Below, piece after piece: positions 12,601-20,933 of a stretch of DNA of 64,000 bases. The position numbers and the translations under genes are program-made. The stretch is from the NCBI GenBank assembly GCA_922989275.2, contig OV277860.1, forward strand, positions 45,330,400 to 45,394,399, in the 5' to 3' direction. The stretch comes from Gari tellinella (lineage: Eukaryota > Mollusca > Bivalvia > Cardiida > Psammobiidae). Under the pieces are notes generated by a model, which saw nothing but the letters and a program-made list of their open reading frames with translations, did no database searches and was not told where the DNA came from. Positions within the stretch are counted from its first letter, which is position 1. Each line of letters opens with the position of its first letter.

Positions 12601-14356
12601 GGACGACGCCATGCTGCTGTGGAACAAAATGTCAGAGTTCGTGTCTAAGATCTTGTCGCTGTATTACAAGTCAGACTGTGACGTCACTGGTGACCCGGAT
12701 CTGCAAGCGTTTGTGAGAGATGTACACGATAACTCTCTTCCGAGCGGCGGTGACAAGCCAAATGGTGTGCCAGAGAAGGTCGACACGTTTGAAGAAATGG
12801 TGGAGTTTGTTTGTATGTTCATGTACCACTCCAGTGGATTCCATTCCTCCGTCAACTATCCACAGGCCGATTATTTTACTTTCGGACCAAACTATCCAAG
12901 TGGTTTGCGGAAACCCCCACCCACTCAGCGGGGCCAGGCAACACAAAAGTTGATCATAGATACACTTCCCAACAAAGCTGACCAGGCCGTGGCAATAGCG
13001 TTTGCATCGTTCCTATGCGAGCCGTTACAGGATGAGGTAAGAGCTTTAGCAGCGAAGGACATTATGTATGGTGGCATATTTCTGACACCACTTAAATACT
13101 AACAGGGATTTCTTAATTTCTCTGGACCTAAAATATATCTTTGGATTTCTTGTCATACTTTTAAATTTTGGAATTTATGCGTTTTTCATTTAGGAAACCT
13201 TGATTTGGGTGTCAAACAGTCTGATCTGGATCAAAACGGTTTGCTTAATTATGGTAATGATATAGACTCTGGTAGAGTAGTGGAATCCTGAAAAAGTATC
13301 ATCATCGTATCGCGTCAACTTAACTGTTAGTGCAAGATACTGTCACCACATAATATAAATTTACTAAGACTTCTTGATTTTGTCTTTCTTGTGAATTTAC
13401 CTAATTTGTGGTGGCACATTTCTGACACTTGTTAACCATTTAGTTATTATGATAATTTCTCGTTAACATATCACATAAATACTAAACTAGTGAGTTTCAC
13501 TTTAGTTTTCAGATAGTTATCTGAAAAGTGGAATGTGATATTTTTTTCACAATAACCAGATACATGTACATCTTAATAACACGAACTTCGTCATGATAGC
13601 GCTTTAAACTGCCACCACTTCACGAATTTATTTAGTTACATAACTAGTTGTTTATCTCGAAAAGCGATAATTTATTGGAAAGTTCGTGTTACCAGTTATC
13701 AAAAAGTAAAAAACTGTATTCGGATGACTGCGATTGTGACCCGGAAGTACATATTATCTATTTCTAAATAAATAACACAAACGTTATCAAGATAAGTTTC
13801 AATTATATTAATATGTGGTGGCAGTTTACGGTACTAACAGGTCATTTGACTCGGTAATTTCAAGCTTTTCATGAAAAGATTCTACTTTCCAGTTATTAGA
13901 TGATTATGTGAGATATTAACTGGAAACATTTCAGAAAAGATAACCTGTTTTTTCTAAAAGCGGTGATGTTCGGTGATGTACAATTATCTATTTTAAGACA
14001 TCTGGTTACAAGAACATTTTCTTGTAAATTATAAGCTTTCGTGATAAATAACTAGCTACTTATCTAGATAAATTCGTACAGACTTTGCAGACTTTAGACC
14101 ATGGAAAACTGACTCGTCTAATATAAAAGCATCGAAGAATCCACAAGGCATGAATTAATGTTATTTTATTTTCAAGGTTTACCTTCCCGACAATACCGAC
14201 AACTACTTCACTGAGATCGAAGCGAGAGAAATCTTGGATTGGTTTTCTGACGAGCTAGGAGTTATCTCCCGTGTTATAGATGATCGGAACACGGATTACG
14301 ATATTCCATACAACTATCTACTGCCTGACAAAGTCACTAAATCTGCGGGACAGTAA
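452..14356 (+). CDS. catalase-related allene oxide synthase-lipoxygenase fusion, 3' part (7 exons)
   Basis: Exons 452-642, 3156-3437, 5980-6246, 6974-7090, 9417-9781, 12023-13036 and 14177-14356 join in frame through GT-AG junctions (phases 1,1,1,1,0,0) and encode 804 residues (numbered here from the first complete codon) and a stop. Residues 1 to about 120 resemble the C-terminal part of the haem-catalase-like domain of coral allene oxide synthase (LQVQIRD, SWDDQTYPWQDLSD, FNFTVQPEYL). A PLAT domain follows (YLIHVETGSYLFSGTDAGV to RDWFLNNIVIFDL), then a lipoxygenase domain with EHWKEDDEFGRQFLNGVNP and the iron ligands His495, His500, His681 and Asn685. In the coral enzyme the LOX domain makes an 8R-hydroperoxide of arachidonate and the catalase-like domain turns it into an allene oxide; the same pathway is inferred here. 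The haem Tyr and distal His would lie in upstream exons not seen. Alternative: the N-terminal domain could be a hydroperoxide lyase or inactive. LOX identity is very secure, the fusion fairly secure. Confidence 0.9.
658..897 (+). mobile_element. shell-A MITE with class I hairpin
   Basis: Starts TACAGTGGAGAAAC and ends TTTTCTCCACTGTA, inverted termini with TA at both ends, about 240 bp. The centre is the class I hairpin with tip GCCGGGTAACCCGGC. It begins 15 bp after the exon donor, so it lies almost against the splice site. Confidence 0.85.
925..1179 (+). mobile_element. diverged shell-A MITE
   Basis: An older copy of the same family: TACAGACAAGAAGATG at the left and CTTCTCATCTGTA at the right, with a mismatched class I hairpin near 1000-1060. 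It lies 27 bp beyond the previous copy. Confidence 0.6.
1713..1918 (+). mobile_element. shell-C relic with class I hairpin
   Basis: CCCCTTCACCGTTTCATTG at the left, a class I hairpin at about 1822-1882 (tip GCCGCGTTACGCGGC), and CATTAAGAGGGAAATGG at the right. Its right end abuts the TTAA at 1919 that the next element used as target. Confidence 0.55.
1923..2461 (+). mobile_element. TTAA-flanked composite element carrying a tRNA-like unit
   Basis: 539 bp. Inverted termini AGGGACTCGCAACCGGATGG and its mirror ending GGTTGCGAGTCGCT, with TTAA on both sides (1919-1922, 2462-2465). Internally, 2244-2333 resembles a tRNA: A-box-like TGGTTCATTGG, B box GGTTCGAATCC, matching GTCTC/GAGAC ends and a T-run as a Pol III stop. 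A second copy at 42006-42542 has a visible empty site. TTAA duplication is typical of piggyBac-like elements, but no transposase is present. Confidence 0.8.
2244..2333 (+). repeat. tRNA-like sequence inside the TTAA element
   Basis: A-box and B-box motifs, complementary 5'/3' ends and a downstream run of T. The T-stem pairs poorly and no convincing anticodon arm is seen, so this is a tRNA-derived module rather than a working tRNA gene. Confidence 0.6.
2861..2986. repeat. palindromic element (AAGCTTTTGA family)
   Basis: The arms CCAAGGTTATAAAGCTTTTG and CAAAAGCTTTATAACATTGG are near-perfect inverted repeats about 125 bp apart end to end. Related, more diverged palindromes lie at about 29903-30015 and 55359-55497. 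Confidence 0.65.
3156..3437 (+). CDS. AOS-LOX exon 2: catalase-like tail and start of PLAT
   Basis: Acceptor TCTTTCAG at 3148-3155 and donor G|GTGAGT at 3438, both phase 1. The first part (DVVLTYSVPKHPAERAKF, then FNFTVQPEYL and NYGGMIQIREKV) matches the tail of catalase-related AOS. A lysine-rich linker (TTRKKRPETTSDEQVKKT) follows, and then the first PLAT strand YLIHVETGSYLFSGTDAGV. This single exon crosses the fusion point, which argues against two separate genes. Confidence 0.87.
3673..3699 (+). repeat. poly-C / poly-A tract
   Basis: Eighteen C residues followed by nine A residues and an (AAAT)-rich stretch. Confidence 0.95.
4083..5405 (+). mobile_element. AGCTCACC-type element with internal ~167-bp tandem repeats
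   Basis: Begins with a hairpin AGCTCACCTGGCAC-GAA-GTGCCAAGGTGAGC and a GTCCGTCGT-rich stretch. It ends CAGGTGAGCGATTTAGGGC followed by a GCCGCATGCGGC palindrome and CTTGTTTT. Between them about six diverged units of about 167 bp start TTTAAAAATCTTCTT. A sister element sits at 9840-11232. A 3' hairpin before a short unpaired tail recalls Helitron-like elements, but no Rep/helicase is present; this class is a guess. Confidence 0.7.
5492..5741 (+). mobile_element. shell-A MITE with class I hairpin
   Basis: A full 250-bp copy: TACAGTGGAGAATGTG to AGATTCTCCACTGTA, perfect TA ends, hairpin tip GCCGGGTAACCCGGC. It contains CGCGTTAACGC, a TTAA site of the type used by shell C2 elsewhere. Confidence 0.93.
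5980..6246 (+). CDS. AOS-LOX exon 3: rest of PLAT domain
   Basis: Acceptor TTGCTACAG and donor G|GTAAAT, phase 1 on both sides. It encodes TKGRTKKVLLDKLFHDDFE and RDWFLNNIVIFDLSTRRLC then YRWISNQLTL, the second half of a PLAT (LH2) beta-barrel, which in lipoxygenases mediates calcium-aided membrane contact. Confidence 0.92.
6247..6973. other. AT-rich intron
   Basis: No coding segment and no intact element. About 6395-6475 carries a weak relic of a class II hairpin (AGCAGATGGTAG, CAGAATGCGTCTT). Confidence 0.6.
6974..7090 (+). CDS. AOS-LOX exon 4: PLAT-LOX linker
   Basis: Acceptor TTTTCAAG and donor ATAG|GTATGG, phase 1 on both sides. It encodes ATLATSETNIDRKFIRRLYL then EQQKIVPWANDKGLPGRIG, the linker into the catalytic domain. 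Joining to exon 5 restores the GYEAYDDLP motif. Confidence 0.88.
7945..8205 (-). mobile_element. tRNA-derived SINE
   Basis: Read on the minus strand from about 8205: A box TGGCCTAGTGGTTAG, a seven-base loop CTTGGAA between paired CCCGC/GCGGG, and a B-box-like GTTCAAATCC, followed by about 150 bp of unrelated body. These are Pol III promoter marks of a SINE. Confidence 0.75.
8325..8574 (+). mobile_element. shell-A MITE with class I hairpin
   Basis: A full 250-bp copy, TACAGTGGAGAATCTG to AGATTCTCCACTGTA, nearly identical to the copies at 5492 and 61105. Confidence 0.93.
9417..9781 (+). CDS. AOS-LOX exon 5: lipoxygenase domain start
   Basis: Acceptor TTGTTCAG and donor AAG|GTATTG. Encodes GYEAYDDLPIDLKFASEREW, EHWKEDDEFGRQFLNGVNP and FLKRGLSLEEEMK. 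W-x(2)-D-x(2)-FG-x-Q-x-LNG-x-NP is a strongly conserved animal lipoxygenase signature. The start is fixed by the phase-1 junction with exon 4. Another frame open over the same bases is a shadow. Confidence 0.96.
9840..11232 (+). mobile_element. AGCTCACC-type element with ~320-bp tandem repeats
   Basis: Same ends as the element at 4083-5405: the AGCTCACCTGGCAC hairpin at the left, and CAGGTGAGCGATTTAGGGC with a GCCGTATACGGC palindrome and CTTGTTTTT at the right. The interior differs: about three units of 318-320 bp, each with TTCAGGTCCTCTATCAAG (near 10161, 10481, 10799). It starts 58 bp after the donor of exon 5. Confidence 0.72.
11317..11537 (-). mobile_element. shell-A MITE, one end lost
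   Basis: TACAGTAGAGAAGAC at the left, then CCCGTTTAAACGC and a class I hairpin at about 11414-11485 (tip GCCGGGTTACCCTGC). The right terminus is lost after GAGAAAGAATA. Confidence 0.8.
11759..11964 (+). mobile_element. shell-C MITE with class I hairpin
   Basis: TTAA then CCCTTTCACTCTCAATG at the left. Class I hairpin at about 11796-11862 (tip GCCGCGTAACACGG). GTGGTGAAGGGG at the right, followed by TAAA instead of TTAA. Confidence 0.7.
12023..13036 (+). CDS. AOS-LOX exon 6: catalytic core
   Basis: Acceptor TTTTGCTTAG and donor GAG|GTAAGA, phase 0 on both sides; 338 codons. WLLAKIWVKSADSHLQTIYT is followed by HLLRVHLIMES, where the two His (codons at 12284 and 12299) are the first two iron ligands. 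Further ligands are His (12842) and Asn (12854) in GFHSSVNYPQ. RKPPPTQRG and IIDTLP are conserved lipoxygenase motifs. The residue at the Coffa/Brash stereocontrol position (codon 12413) is Gly. Confidence 0.98.
13037..14176. other. last intron of AOS-LOX gene
   Basis: Holds a relic resembling the interior of shells E and C (about 13110-13290, with a damaged class I core) and a pair of inverted AAACTGCCACCAC motifs (about 13605 and 13826) that may bound a 220-bp element. The rest is AT-rich. Confidence 0.6.
13605..13828. repeat. inverted-repeat-bounded element (AAACTGCCACCAC)
   Basis: TAAACTGCCACCAC at the left and GTGGTGGCAGTTTA at the right are perfect inverted ends about 220 bp apart. No clear target duplication is visible. 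Confidence 0.5.
14177..14356 (+). CDS. AOS-LOX last exon: C-terminus
   Basis: Acceptor TTTTCAAG. Encodes VYLPDNTDNYFTEIEAREIL, then YNYLLPDKVTKSAGQ and TAA. The frame and motif align residue by residue with the C-terminus of animal lipoxygenases (LSPD...), whose last residue is normally Ile and ligates iron by its carboxylate. Here the last residue is Gln. Confidence 0.93.
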   Translation, partial: VYLPDNTDNYFTEIEAREILDWFSDELGVISRVIDDRNTDYDIPYNYLLPDKVTKSAGQ

Positions 14357-14742
14357 TTTTAACGTGCAATTTAGAGAAACACGATTGAACATTTGTGAAA
14401 TAACCATAGTTGTTCAATGTTTAAACAGTACAACTATTCCCTGTCAACATGCCAGTCAAAATGAATGGGGATCTTAAACAGTCTGCTTACTATGGAATGT
14501 TTTCGTCTGCGACAATTCTTAAATTTAATCTAATGCATGTTCTTTAAGAAATTATCATAATTTCAAAACAGTTTGGATCCAGATGAGACGACGAGTTACT
14601 CGGCATCCCATCTTCGTCCGGACTGTTTGTTACATTTTGTACAACTTCACAAATTCTCCCACAACGTGCCTAAGGTCAAGGCAAGTGGATGCCTAGTGCA
14701 GAAAAAACACCAAAAGGTAACAGTTTTCCTGCATTACTTTCG
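14357..14742. other. 3' flank of AOS-LOX gene
   Basis: Presumed 3' UTR and flank. No canonical AATAAA is seen close to the stop. A diverged class I hairpin lies at about 14567-14633. Confidence 0.5.
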
Positions 14743-15374
14743 TAAAGTGGAGAATACATTATTCTTTCACAGTATAGGCGCTTAACTCTTTGAACCCTAG
14801 TCCCGCATATAGGCGTGCTTTTCAAACAATGTACGTGTGAATAGTACACATGTCCTATGCAAACAGTGAAGACCCAGATCAGAGGGCTCCGAAAGGAGCC
14901 CTCTGATCAGGGTCTTCACTGTTTGTCACAATGCCAATCACTGACAAAATCAACCCTTAAAAGTCTGAAATAGACTAGACTAAAATGGAAACTGGAATTG
15001 TCCATTTAAAGTTTCAGGGAGGAAAGAGTTAAGCTAAACAACGTAAACGAGACATTGGTGATCTCTTATCAAGGCTATTGGTGATCAACCAGTGTCCGAT
15101 AGTCTGTCTAACATATCGATCATTGGTCTCATGACCCAAGGGAGATAATACATTACGTGCCCGGCTTACAGTTAACAAGCCGGACAACTCTGTAAATATG
15201 TCCTGCATTCTTGCACATTTGTGTCCATTGCAAACAGTTTGGAGCCAAATCAGACGACGGTAACCCGGCATAAGATCAGACTCCAAGATATTTGCCTTTT
15301 AAATAAAAGTCATACTTTGCAAAGAGTAGTGGTTTTTCTCGATTTAGCGAAAGATTAAAGTCTTCTCCATTGTA
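14743..15374 (+). mobile_element. shell-A MITE interrupted by a shell-C2 MITE
   Basis: Left end TAAAGTGGAGAATAC and right end TCTTCTCCATTGTA of a diverged shell A. It is split at GGCGC-TTAA / TTAA-GCTAAAC by the TTAA-flanked element at 14786-15028; intact shell-A copies have CGCGTTAACGCTAAAAC there. About 200 bp of further foreign sequence lies at 15040-15225. Confidence 0.65.
14786..15028 (+). mobile_element. shell-C2 MITE, TTAA flanked
   Basis: TTAA-CTCTTTGAACCCTAG at the left and GGAGGAAAGAG-TTAA at the right. Class I hairpin with a GGGCTCC-GAAA-GGAGCCC tip at about 14861-14930. 243 bp. Confidence 0.85.
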
Positions 15375-15591
15375 CTACCCAAATCTCTCAACTGTGTTAA
15401 ACTCAAACAAATAAGTTTAATTTTTGGTGTCTCTGTATAGAGGTTTGACAGAAATTCAGCATGTATACATTAAAAACTTCCCTATTGTGATCACTCAAAT
15501 TGACATTCGGTTTCGGTGATTAAAGTATGGCGAAAACGTTGTCATTTCCCGTTTGAACGAGAGGGTTAAATTAGTGTTTTAGCCAGACTCT

Positions 15592-15650
15592 CAAAAAGGG
15601 CAAGGGGGCACCAAAAAGGGGCAGGGGGCACCCAAAAAGGGACAGGGTGC
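15592..15650 (+). repeat. three ~20-bp tandem repeats
   Basis: Three slightly varied copies of CAAAAAGGGGCAGGGGGCAC in a row. Confidence 0.8.
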
Positions 15651-16240
15651 AAACAAAGTGCGGACCCGCAACTTCGTTGAGGGGATTGTTAACACTTCCA
15701 GGTGTCTTTTCATCACATAGTTGAAGTCTTTTAGGTCCATAAGCACTTTCAATGTATTTAGCATAGACATCTGTAATGTGAAAGGGTTTTTAATACTTGT
15801 GGAAAATGGGACATAGGGGAGGGTGCGGGAGGGGCATCCCCTCCTGCGCTGCGTCGGATTTTTTTTGCACTTTTAACGACGAAATAGCTTAACTTAATAC
15901 AAAAGGAGAACATATAATGTTTTGTACCGAGTTACTAGTAAAGTAGAGACGATACCAAGTGCTCGGGTACAAAAAGTACCCCTTGCTCAATTACACTGGG
16001 AACTGGTCACTTTAGCCATCTGATTTAATCCTTCCTCAGATATCGTCTGCGAAAAGTTGGCGTCTGCAATTTTATACAAAATTAAAACTTTTAATTTCTT
16101 ACTAAATAAAAACATATTGATACGAGTGCCAAACTGTTTAGACAGGTCTGATCTGGGTCAAAACTGTTGAAAATGTCGACGTTAGTCCCTTGTGTCGAAG
16201 AAAGGGCTAAAACAACACAAGGTGCGTGCATAGCTAGAGC
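15651..16240. other. unassigned intergenic stretch
   Basis: No gene recognised. About 16120-16200 holds a collapsed class I core (GTTTAGACAGGTCTGATCTG) of a shell-C relic. Confidence 0.5.
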
Positions 16241-16490
16241 TACAGTGGAGAATCTGTTATTCTTTCCCGTTTAAACGCAAACGTACGCAAACGCAAAGCA
16301 CTAAAACGTAGAAAAGAACAACTTTTGGACAATTCTGATAATTCATGTTTATCTTGGTGGCAAACAGTTTGGAGCCTGATCAGACGCCGGGTTACCCGGC
16401 GTCTGATCTGGCTCCATATTGTTTGCACTGCAAATAATAGTTTTAGCGTAAACGCGTTTATTGGGAAAGAATAACACATTCTCCACTGTA
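16241..16490 (-). mobile_element. shell-A MITE with class I hairpin
   Basis: A full 250-bp copy, inverted relative to 5492, with TA ends and tip GCCGGGTTACCCGGC. Confidence 0.93.
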
Positions 16491-17205
16491 ACACTTCCAA
16501 GAACTTCTCCTAAAATATACATGTAGTCGATTTTTCATGTATAAATCAAATATTGGCTTATTACAAAGCAGTGAATCAGCCCTGAAATGCTAATATAAAA
16601 TGTACACTGAAACGTTGTAGATTAAGACATGTCGCTGTTTTTTTTAATTAGAATGCTAATTTTGATCTGCAATGCTTGCATTGGTTGTATACAAAATGGT
16701 GTATAACCATTTACAATTCAACCGCTAAAACTGATCTGAGTTTACATTGTTATCAATGCTCTACAGCCTTACAATATGTACATGTAGCATTACTAATCAT
16801 AAACATTAAATAACACTCTTTTATAACATAACAGACGGCGTGAGCGTTGAATAACACCCGTTGTTTAAATGTCATATATAACTAGTTATATAACTATGCA
16901 AATGAGGTAGATCTACGCCACGACGTCGTTTACTTGTGACGTCATTTAAATGCGTTCTATGCGTTCGATTTCCAACGTCTTCATTCCATCATGTAGGTTC
17001 AATTTATAGATTTTTGGTGTAATTAATCAATATTAGATCTACATGAAAGTGTTTATTAATACATATAACAACATAAACATTATGCTAGTGAACGGGGTTA
17101 ATTTGGAACAATTTTTTTCCTGTATAGATCTACTTATATCGCGCTTAGCATTCACTTGACCTCAAAGGCTGCGTTAAATAACATTTCTAGGTTATGTCAT
17201 AAAAA
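16491..17205. other. AT-rich intergenic stretch
   Basis: No gene or recognised repeat family. Confidence 0.5.
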
Positions 17206-17352
17206 GAATATAACATTCGTGTTAATAATTTATTGGATTTATCAAACTCGTCGTTTTAGAAAACGATAAAAACTCGGCAAAGCCTCGTTTTTATCGTTTT
17301 CTAAAAGACTCGTTTAATAAATCCAATAAATTATGAACACTCATGTAATATC
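17206..17352. repeat. palindromic element (AATTTATTGG)
   Basis: Long inverted repeat centred near 17277: AGAAAACGATAAAAACTCGG and its mirror ending CGTTTTTATCGTTTTCT, extending to AATTTATTGG/CCAATAAATT on the outside. Confidence 0.8.
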
Positions 17353-17382
17353 CTATATGTAAAAATATGTGTAATTTTGATA

Positions 17383-17560
17383 TACATTAAAATCTCACTA
17401 TTACGACCACTAAATTGTGTTAACTATTATATGTTCACGACAGTTGACTGCTTAAAGCAAGGTGATAGTAAAACAGAAAACGCCTTTAAGTTGTCATGTG
17501 TCATTTATACAATTTAATTAGCGTTTGTTTCATTAGTCGTAGTAGAGAGGTATTACTGTA
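17383..17560 (+). mobile_element. shell-F MITE, diverged
   Basis: TACATTAAAATCTCACTATT then ACGACCACTAAA at the left; AGAGAGGTATTACTGTA at the right. The central hairpin is decayed. Confidence 0.7.
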
Positions 17561-17580
17561 TATACGATGTACAATGGTTG

Positions 17581-17789
17581 TACAGTAGAACCTCTCTATT
17601 AAGACCACTTAAAAGAAGGCTAATTGTCTGTGTAAAAGACAGGTGGCAGGTTAAAGCAATGTGAAAGTGAAACAGACAGCTCCTGTAGGAGCTTTCTGTT
17701 TAACTTTCATATTGCTTCAAGCAGTCACCTGTCTTAAACGACTAATATTTGACACAATTTCGTATTCGTAATAGATAAGTTCTACTGTA
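17581..17789 (+). mobile_element. shell-F MITE with class II-type hairpin
   Basis: TACAGTAGAACCTCTCTATT to GATAAGTTCTACTGTA, about 209 bp, with a GCTCCTGTAGGAGC hairpin tip. Lies 20 bp after another copy. Confidence 0.85.
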
Positions 17790-18089
17790 TTTGTTTTTGG
17801 TATGGTAGCATCTTTGTACTTTATTATATGCCTTCGAATGATATCGAGCGTTTCCGCGTGTTAATACAAGAGTCTGTATCAGCCACCTTGTATCAGCCAC
17901 TTTGTATTTTACTCTGACGTCGCTTTCGATTTATAGTGACGTCATTTACGTACATGTACGAGTGCCGCGTTATTCTTTGTGGCATACAAAATTCTTGTTC
18001 TGCTTCAAATAACTAATAAATTTTGGATATGAAATTATTTAAACAACTATTTAGTTGTTTCTGGTTTGTATTCAAGGCATATAATAAAC

Positions 18090-18260
18090 ACATTACCAGT
18101 TGGCAGTGCGCAACAGAGTGTTGCATTTAGCTCTCGACGTTTTTGGCGGAAACAACCGATCAGACTCGCGCCAAGGCGCTCGTCAGATCGGCTATTTCCG
18201 CTAAAAACGTCTCGAGCTAAATACATCACTCTGTATCGCTCTGTCAACTGGTAATGTGTA
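18090..18260. repeat. large palindrome (ACATTACCAGTTG)
   Basis: ACATTACCAGTTG at the left pairs with CAACTGGTAATGT at the right. The inner arms (GACGTTTTTGGCGGAAA against TTTCCGCTAAAAACGTC) also pair around an AAGGCGCTC centre. Confidence 0.8.
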
Positions 18261-18683
18261 TGTATCAGTCGTGGTCATTGTGGTTTTATTTTGTTTTACT
18301 AATTGCCCAATTTTTAATACAGTTCATGTTATTCTGCATTTATTTCCCTACTTAACCGTGCTCCATCAGATAGATTTGCAATTGTTTAAAACCAATTGTT
18401 TGTTTCTTGTTTGTATCTAAATTGTTATACATGTATATGTTGTATGTCCATTGTGTATGCACGTCAATCGTATGTTGACATTTAATAGTTCATTGCTTCC
18501 TACAACGGACCTTCTTACATCAATTCCCTCCTTACAATAACGCGTGTCGCTGTTCCACAAACAAGACAAGTATGTTTCATGTTTTCTCTGCTGCAATATC
18601 GTCTGCTTAAAATATTCGTTTGCTTTTACCCTCAAAGATACGAATTGGACATTTTGCAAAAAGAAGTATAAAGACGAGTTACA

Positions 18684-18748
18684 AACAGTTTGAACCCAAG
18701 GTAGACACCGCGTTTCGCAGCGTCAGATCTAGGTTCAAACTGTTTGCA
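18684..18748. repeat. class I hairpin in degraded MITE
   Basis: ACAAACAGTTTGAACCCAAG and its mirror TAGGTTCAAACTGTTTG around a partly mismatched GACACCGCGTTTCGCAGCGTC. Shell-B-like fragments follow at 18763-18857. Confidence 0.75.
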
Positions 18749-19275
18749 AATGTACTCTTAGGGTATTAATTCCGCTCCCTATACAAAAACTCACTCGGAA
18801 CAACAGACGCAATATTTGTCTCCAAATGGATGTTGTTGTAGAAAGGGAGCACCGCAAAGCACAGAACTCTCTGAAGACGGAAGATTGTTTAAGGTTGTAG
18901 ACCTCTATTGAGATCGGGCCAATGTCGGTCAATATCGCAACTCTACGTGGAGTAATCGGTCATTCTAGTCAATTGCCGACCTGTTCCGTTCGAACTTCCA
19001 AACCATACTAAAGCATGTTTCGGAACAGAGCGGCAAATGACGAGAATGGCCGATCTGTTTTGTATTAGATCTAACACCTTTACTGCCTTAAACCGAGTAC
19101 AGAGGTTACTTGTAAACTGTTTGGATCGCGATCAGTCGCGGAGTCCGATCAGGAGCCAAACTGTTTGACATTAATAATGATATTACTTTATTTAAAGTAT
19201 GTAAACTTTAAATTTAAAGACTAAGAGCAGACGACAATTGTTAAAAGCTGATGACGTCATGAAAATGAAGGAGTA

Positions 19276-19636
19276 AACAGCCTTCTGTACAACGACACAC
19301 AATGGGAGACAACAAAATTAATATGTGCGTTGTTCGGAGGGAGTCGTTATAGGGAGGGAAATCGGCATACGTTTGCAAATAGTTTGAAAACAGACCAGAC
19401 GCCGCGTAATGCGGCGTCTGATCTGGATTCAAGCTGTTTGTCACACGTCAGGAATTTGTTTCTGTCAAAATGTCCATTATGTAAGTTTGAGAAGAACAGC
19501 GGACGACAATATTAAGTAGACTATATTGCAGTCGTGAAAAGGTTGTACATAATTATATTGTTTTGGGAACAGTGGCAATGGTCTTTGTAAGGAGGGAGTC
19601 GTTGTTGGGAGGGTCGTTGTAGAGAGGGAGCACTGT
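19276..19636 (-). mobile_element. shell-B MITE with class I hairpin
   Basis: Inverted copy of the shell intact at 52934-53294. GGGAGACAAC near the left, class I hairpin with outer GTTTGAAAACAGACCAGACG and tip GCCGCGTAATGCGGC, and GAGAGGGAGCACTGT at the right. Confidence 0.75.
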
Positions 19637-19811
19637 TTCTTAAAAAAAGCGTCTGCTAAACACACGTTTTACTGCCCCACTCACACTGTACATGTATATA
19701 CATTAATATTAATATATATTTATTTTTCTATCTATTGGCTATATACCATGTAGATAAAGATAATTCTTGTCAATAGGTTGAGTTCTGTTATTTTTTTTCA
19801 TTTAGCCGATA

Positions 19812-20050
19812 CAGGGCTGCCATAAGTTGACATAAAAAATCCTAAGATTTCCAAATTTGCATTTTTCAAGTCGTACCTTTACCCCTTCGCCTGTGTCTAG
19901 TTTAGTTGACACGTGGCTGCTTATGGCAGGCTGAAAGTAAAGCAGAATGCGCCTTAAGGCGCATTCTGCTTTACTTTCAGCCTGCATTAAGCTATCATGT
20001 ACTAGAAAAAAATCCGAAGTTGGGAACAATCCGGAGAAATGGCAGCCCTG
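19812..20050 (+). mobile_element. shell-E MITE with class II hairpin
   Basis: CAGGGCTGCCATAAG at the left and AATGGCAGCCCTG at the right; class II hairpin with GCGCCTTAAGGCGC tip inside. Flanks CCGATA and CTGATA are consistent with a 6-bp target duplication. Confidence 0.87.
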
Positions 20051-20086
20051 CTGATAAGTCTGACGATTACATGTTTATCAACCCTA

Positions 20087-20366
20087 CACCTGTCGGTCGA
20101 CCAGCGGACCGTGTTATCGAGTTAGACTGCCTATCTAGGTGTCGTGAGTTCGATCCCCGCCGAACCAAGTCCTTCAGATGAGACTGTAAAACGAGGTCCA
20201 ATGTATCAATGCCATACACTAGGCATGCAAAAGAACTAAATAGGTGGCTCTATCGAGTAAGACTGTCAAGCTAGGTGTCATGAGTTCGATCACGGCCGGA
20301 CCAAATCCTTCGGATGAGACCAAGGTCCAATGTATCTGCGCTAAACACTAGGCTTGCACAAGAACC
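20087..20366 (+). mobile_element. tandem pair of tRNA-derived Meta-SINE-like units
   Basis: Two head-to-tail units, each with a tRNA-like promoter (TATCGAGT-AGACTG, then GAGTTCGATC) followed by CCTTC(A/G)GATGAGAC and AGGTCCAATGTATC, a tail that resembles the conserved Meta-SINE domain of molluscs. Both are truncated. Confidence 0.7.
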
Positions 20367-20792
20367 ATTGTTACTCATTACGATCTTAATTTAGTCAAAT
20401 CTAACAATTAGATAGGAGAAATAAAAAAAATTGAACAAGTTTCTACCCCTTCATCGTTTCATTGTCGTCTGCTTCAATTTTATTGTTTGCAAAATTGTTT
20501 CGAAGTAAATTTCAATATAGTATAACTTAAAGCAACTAGATACGAGTGTCAAACAGTTTGTATCCCTAGCATGGTCTTAGTATTGTAGTTTTCTTCAATA
20601 AAAGTCCTTTAATTTGCGTCTGAGCAGGATGTGCGTTTCTTTTTTGCTCTGAGTATAGTTTAAAGCAGATGATAGCATGGCAGGGAAGGTTTTTCTCAGA
20701 CAGGTAGAAAGCAAACAGTCAACTAATATCAAATACGTTCATGGTTTCGGGTTAACCCCTTCTCTGCCTTACCGAGAGTACAATATTAGTGA

Positions 20793-20933
20793 TACAGTTT
20801 CTTCACAGTGTATATTAGGATTTATTCCCGGCTGAGGAAAATCATGTTGCCCGAGCCGTTAGGCGAGGGTTACATGATTTTACCAGCCGGGAATAAATCC
20901 TAATATACACTGAAGAAGCTGTATAACAAATTC
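20793..20933. mobile_element. shell-K palindromic MITE
   Basis: TACAGTTTCTTCACAGTG at the left pairs with CACTGAAGAAGCTGTA at the right; the palindrome continues through TATTAGGATTTATTCCCGGC to the centre. TA ends. Confidence 0.85.

Noticed and set aside
12671..12946. Minus-strand frames over the lipoxygenase core exon
   Set aside because: Shadows of the conserved exon on the + strand.
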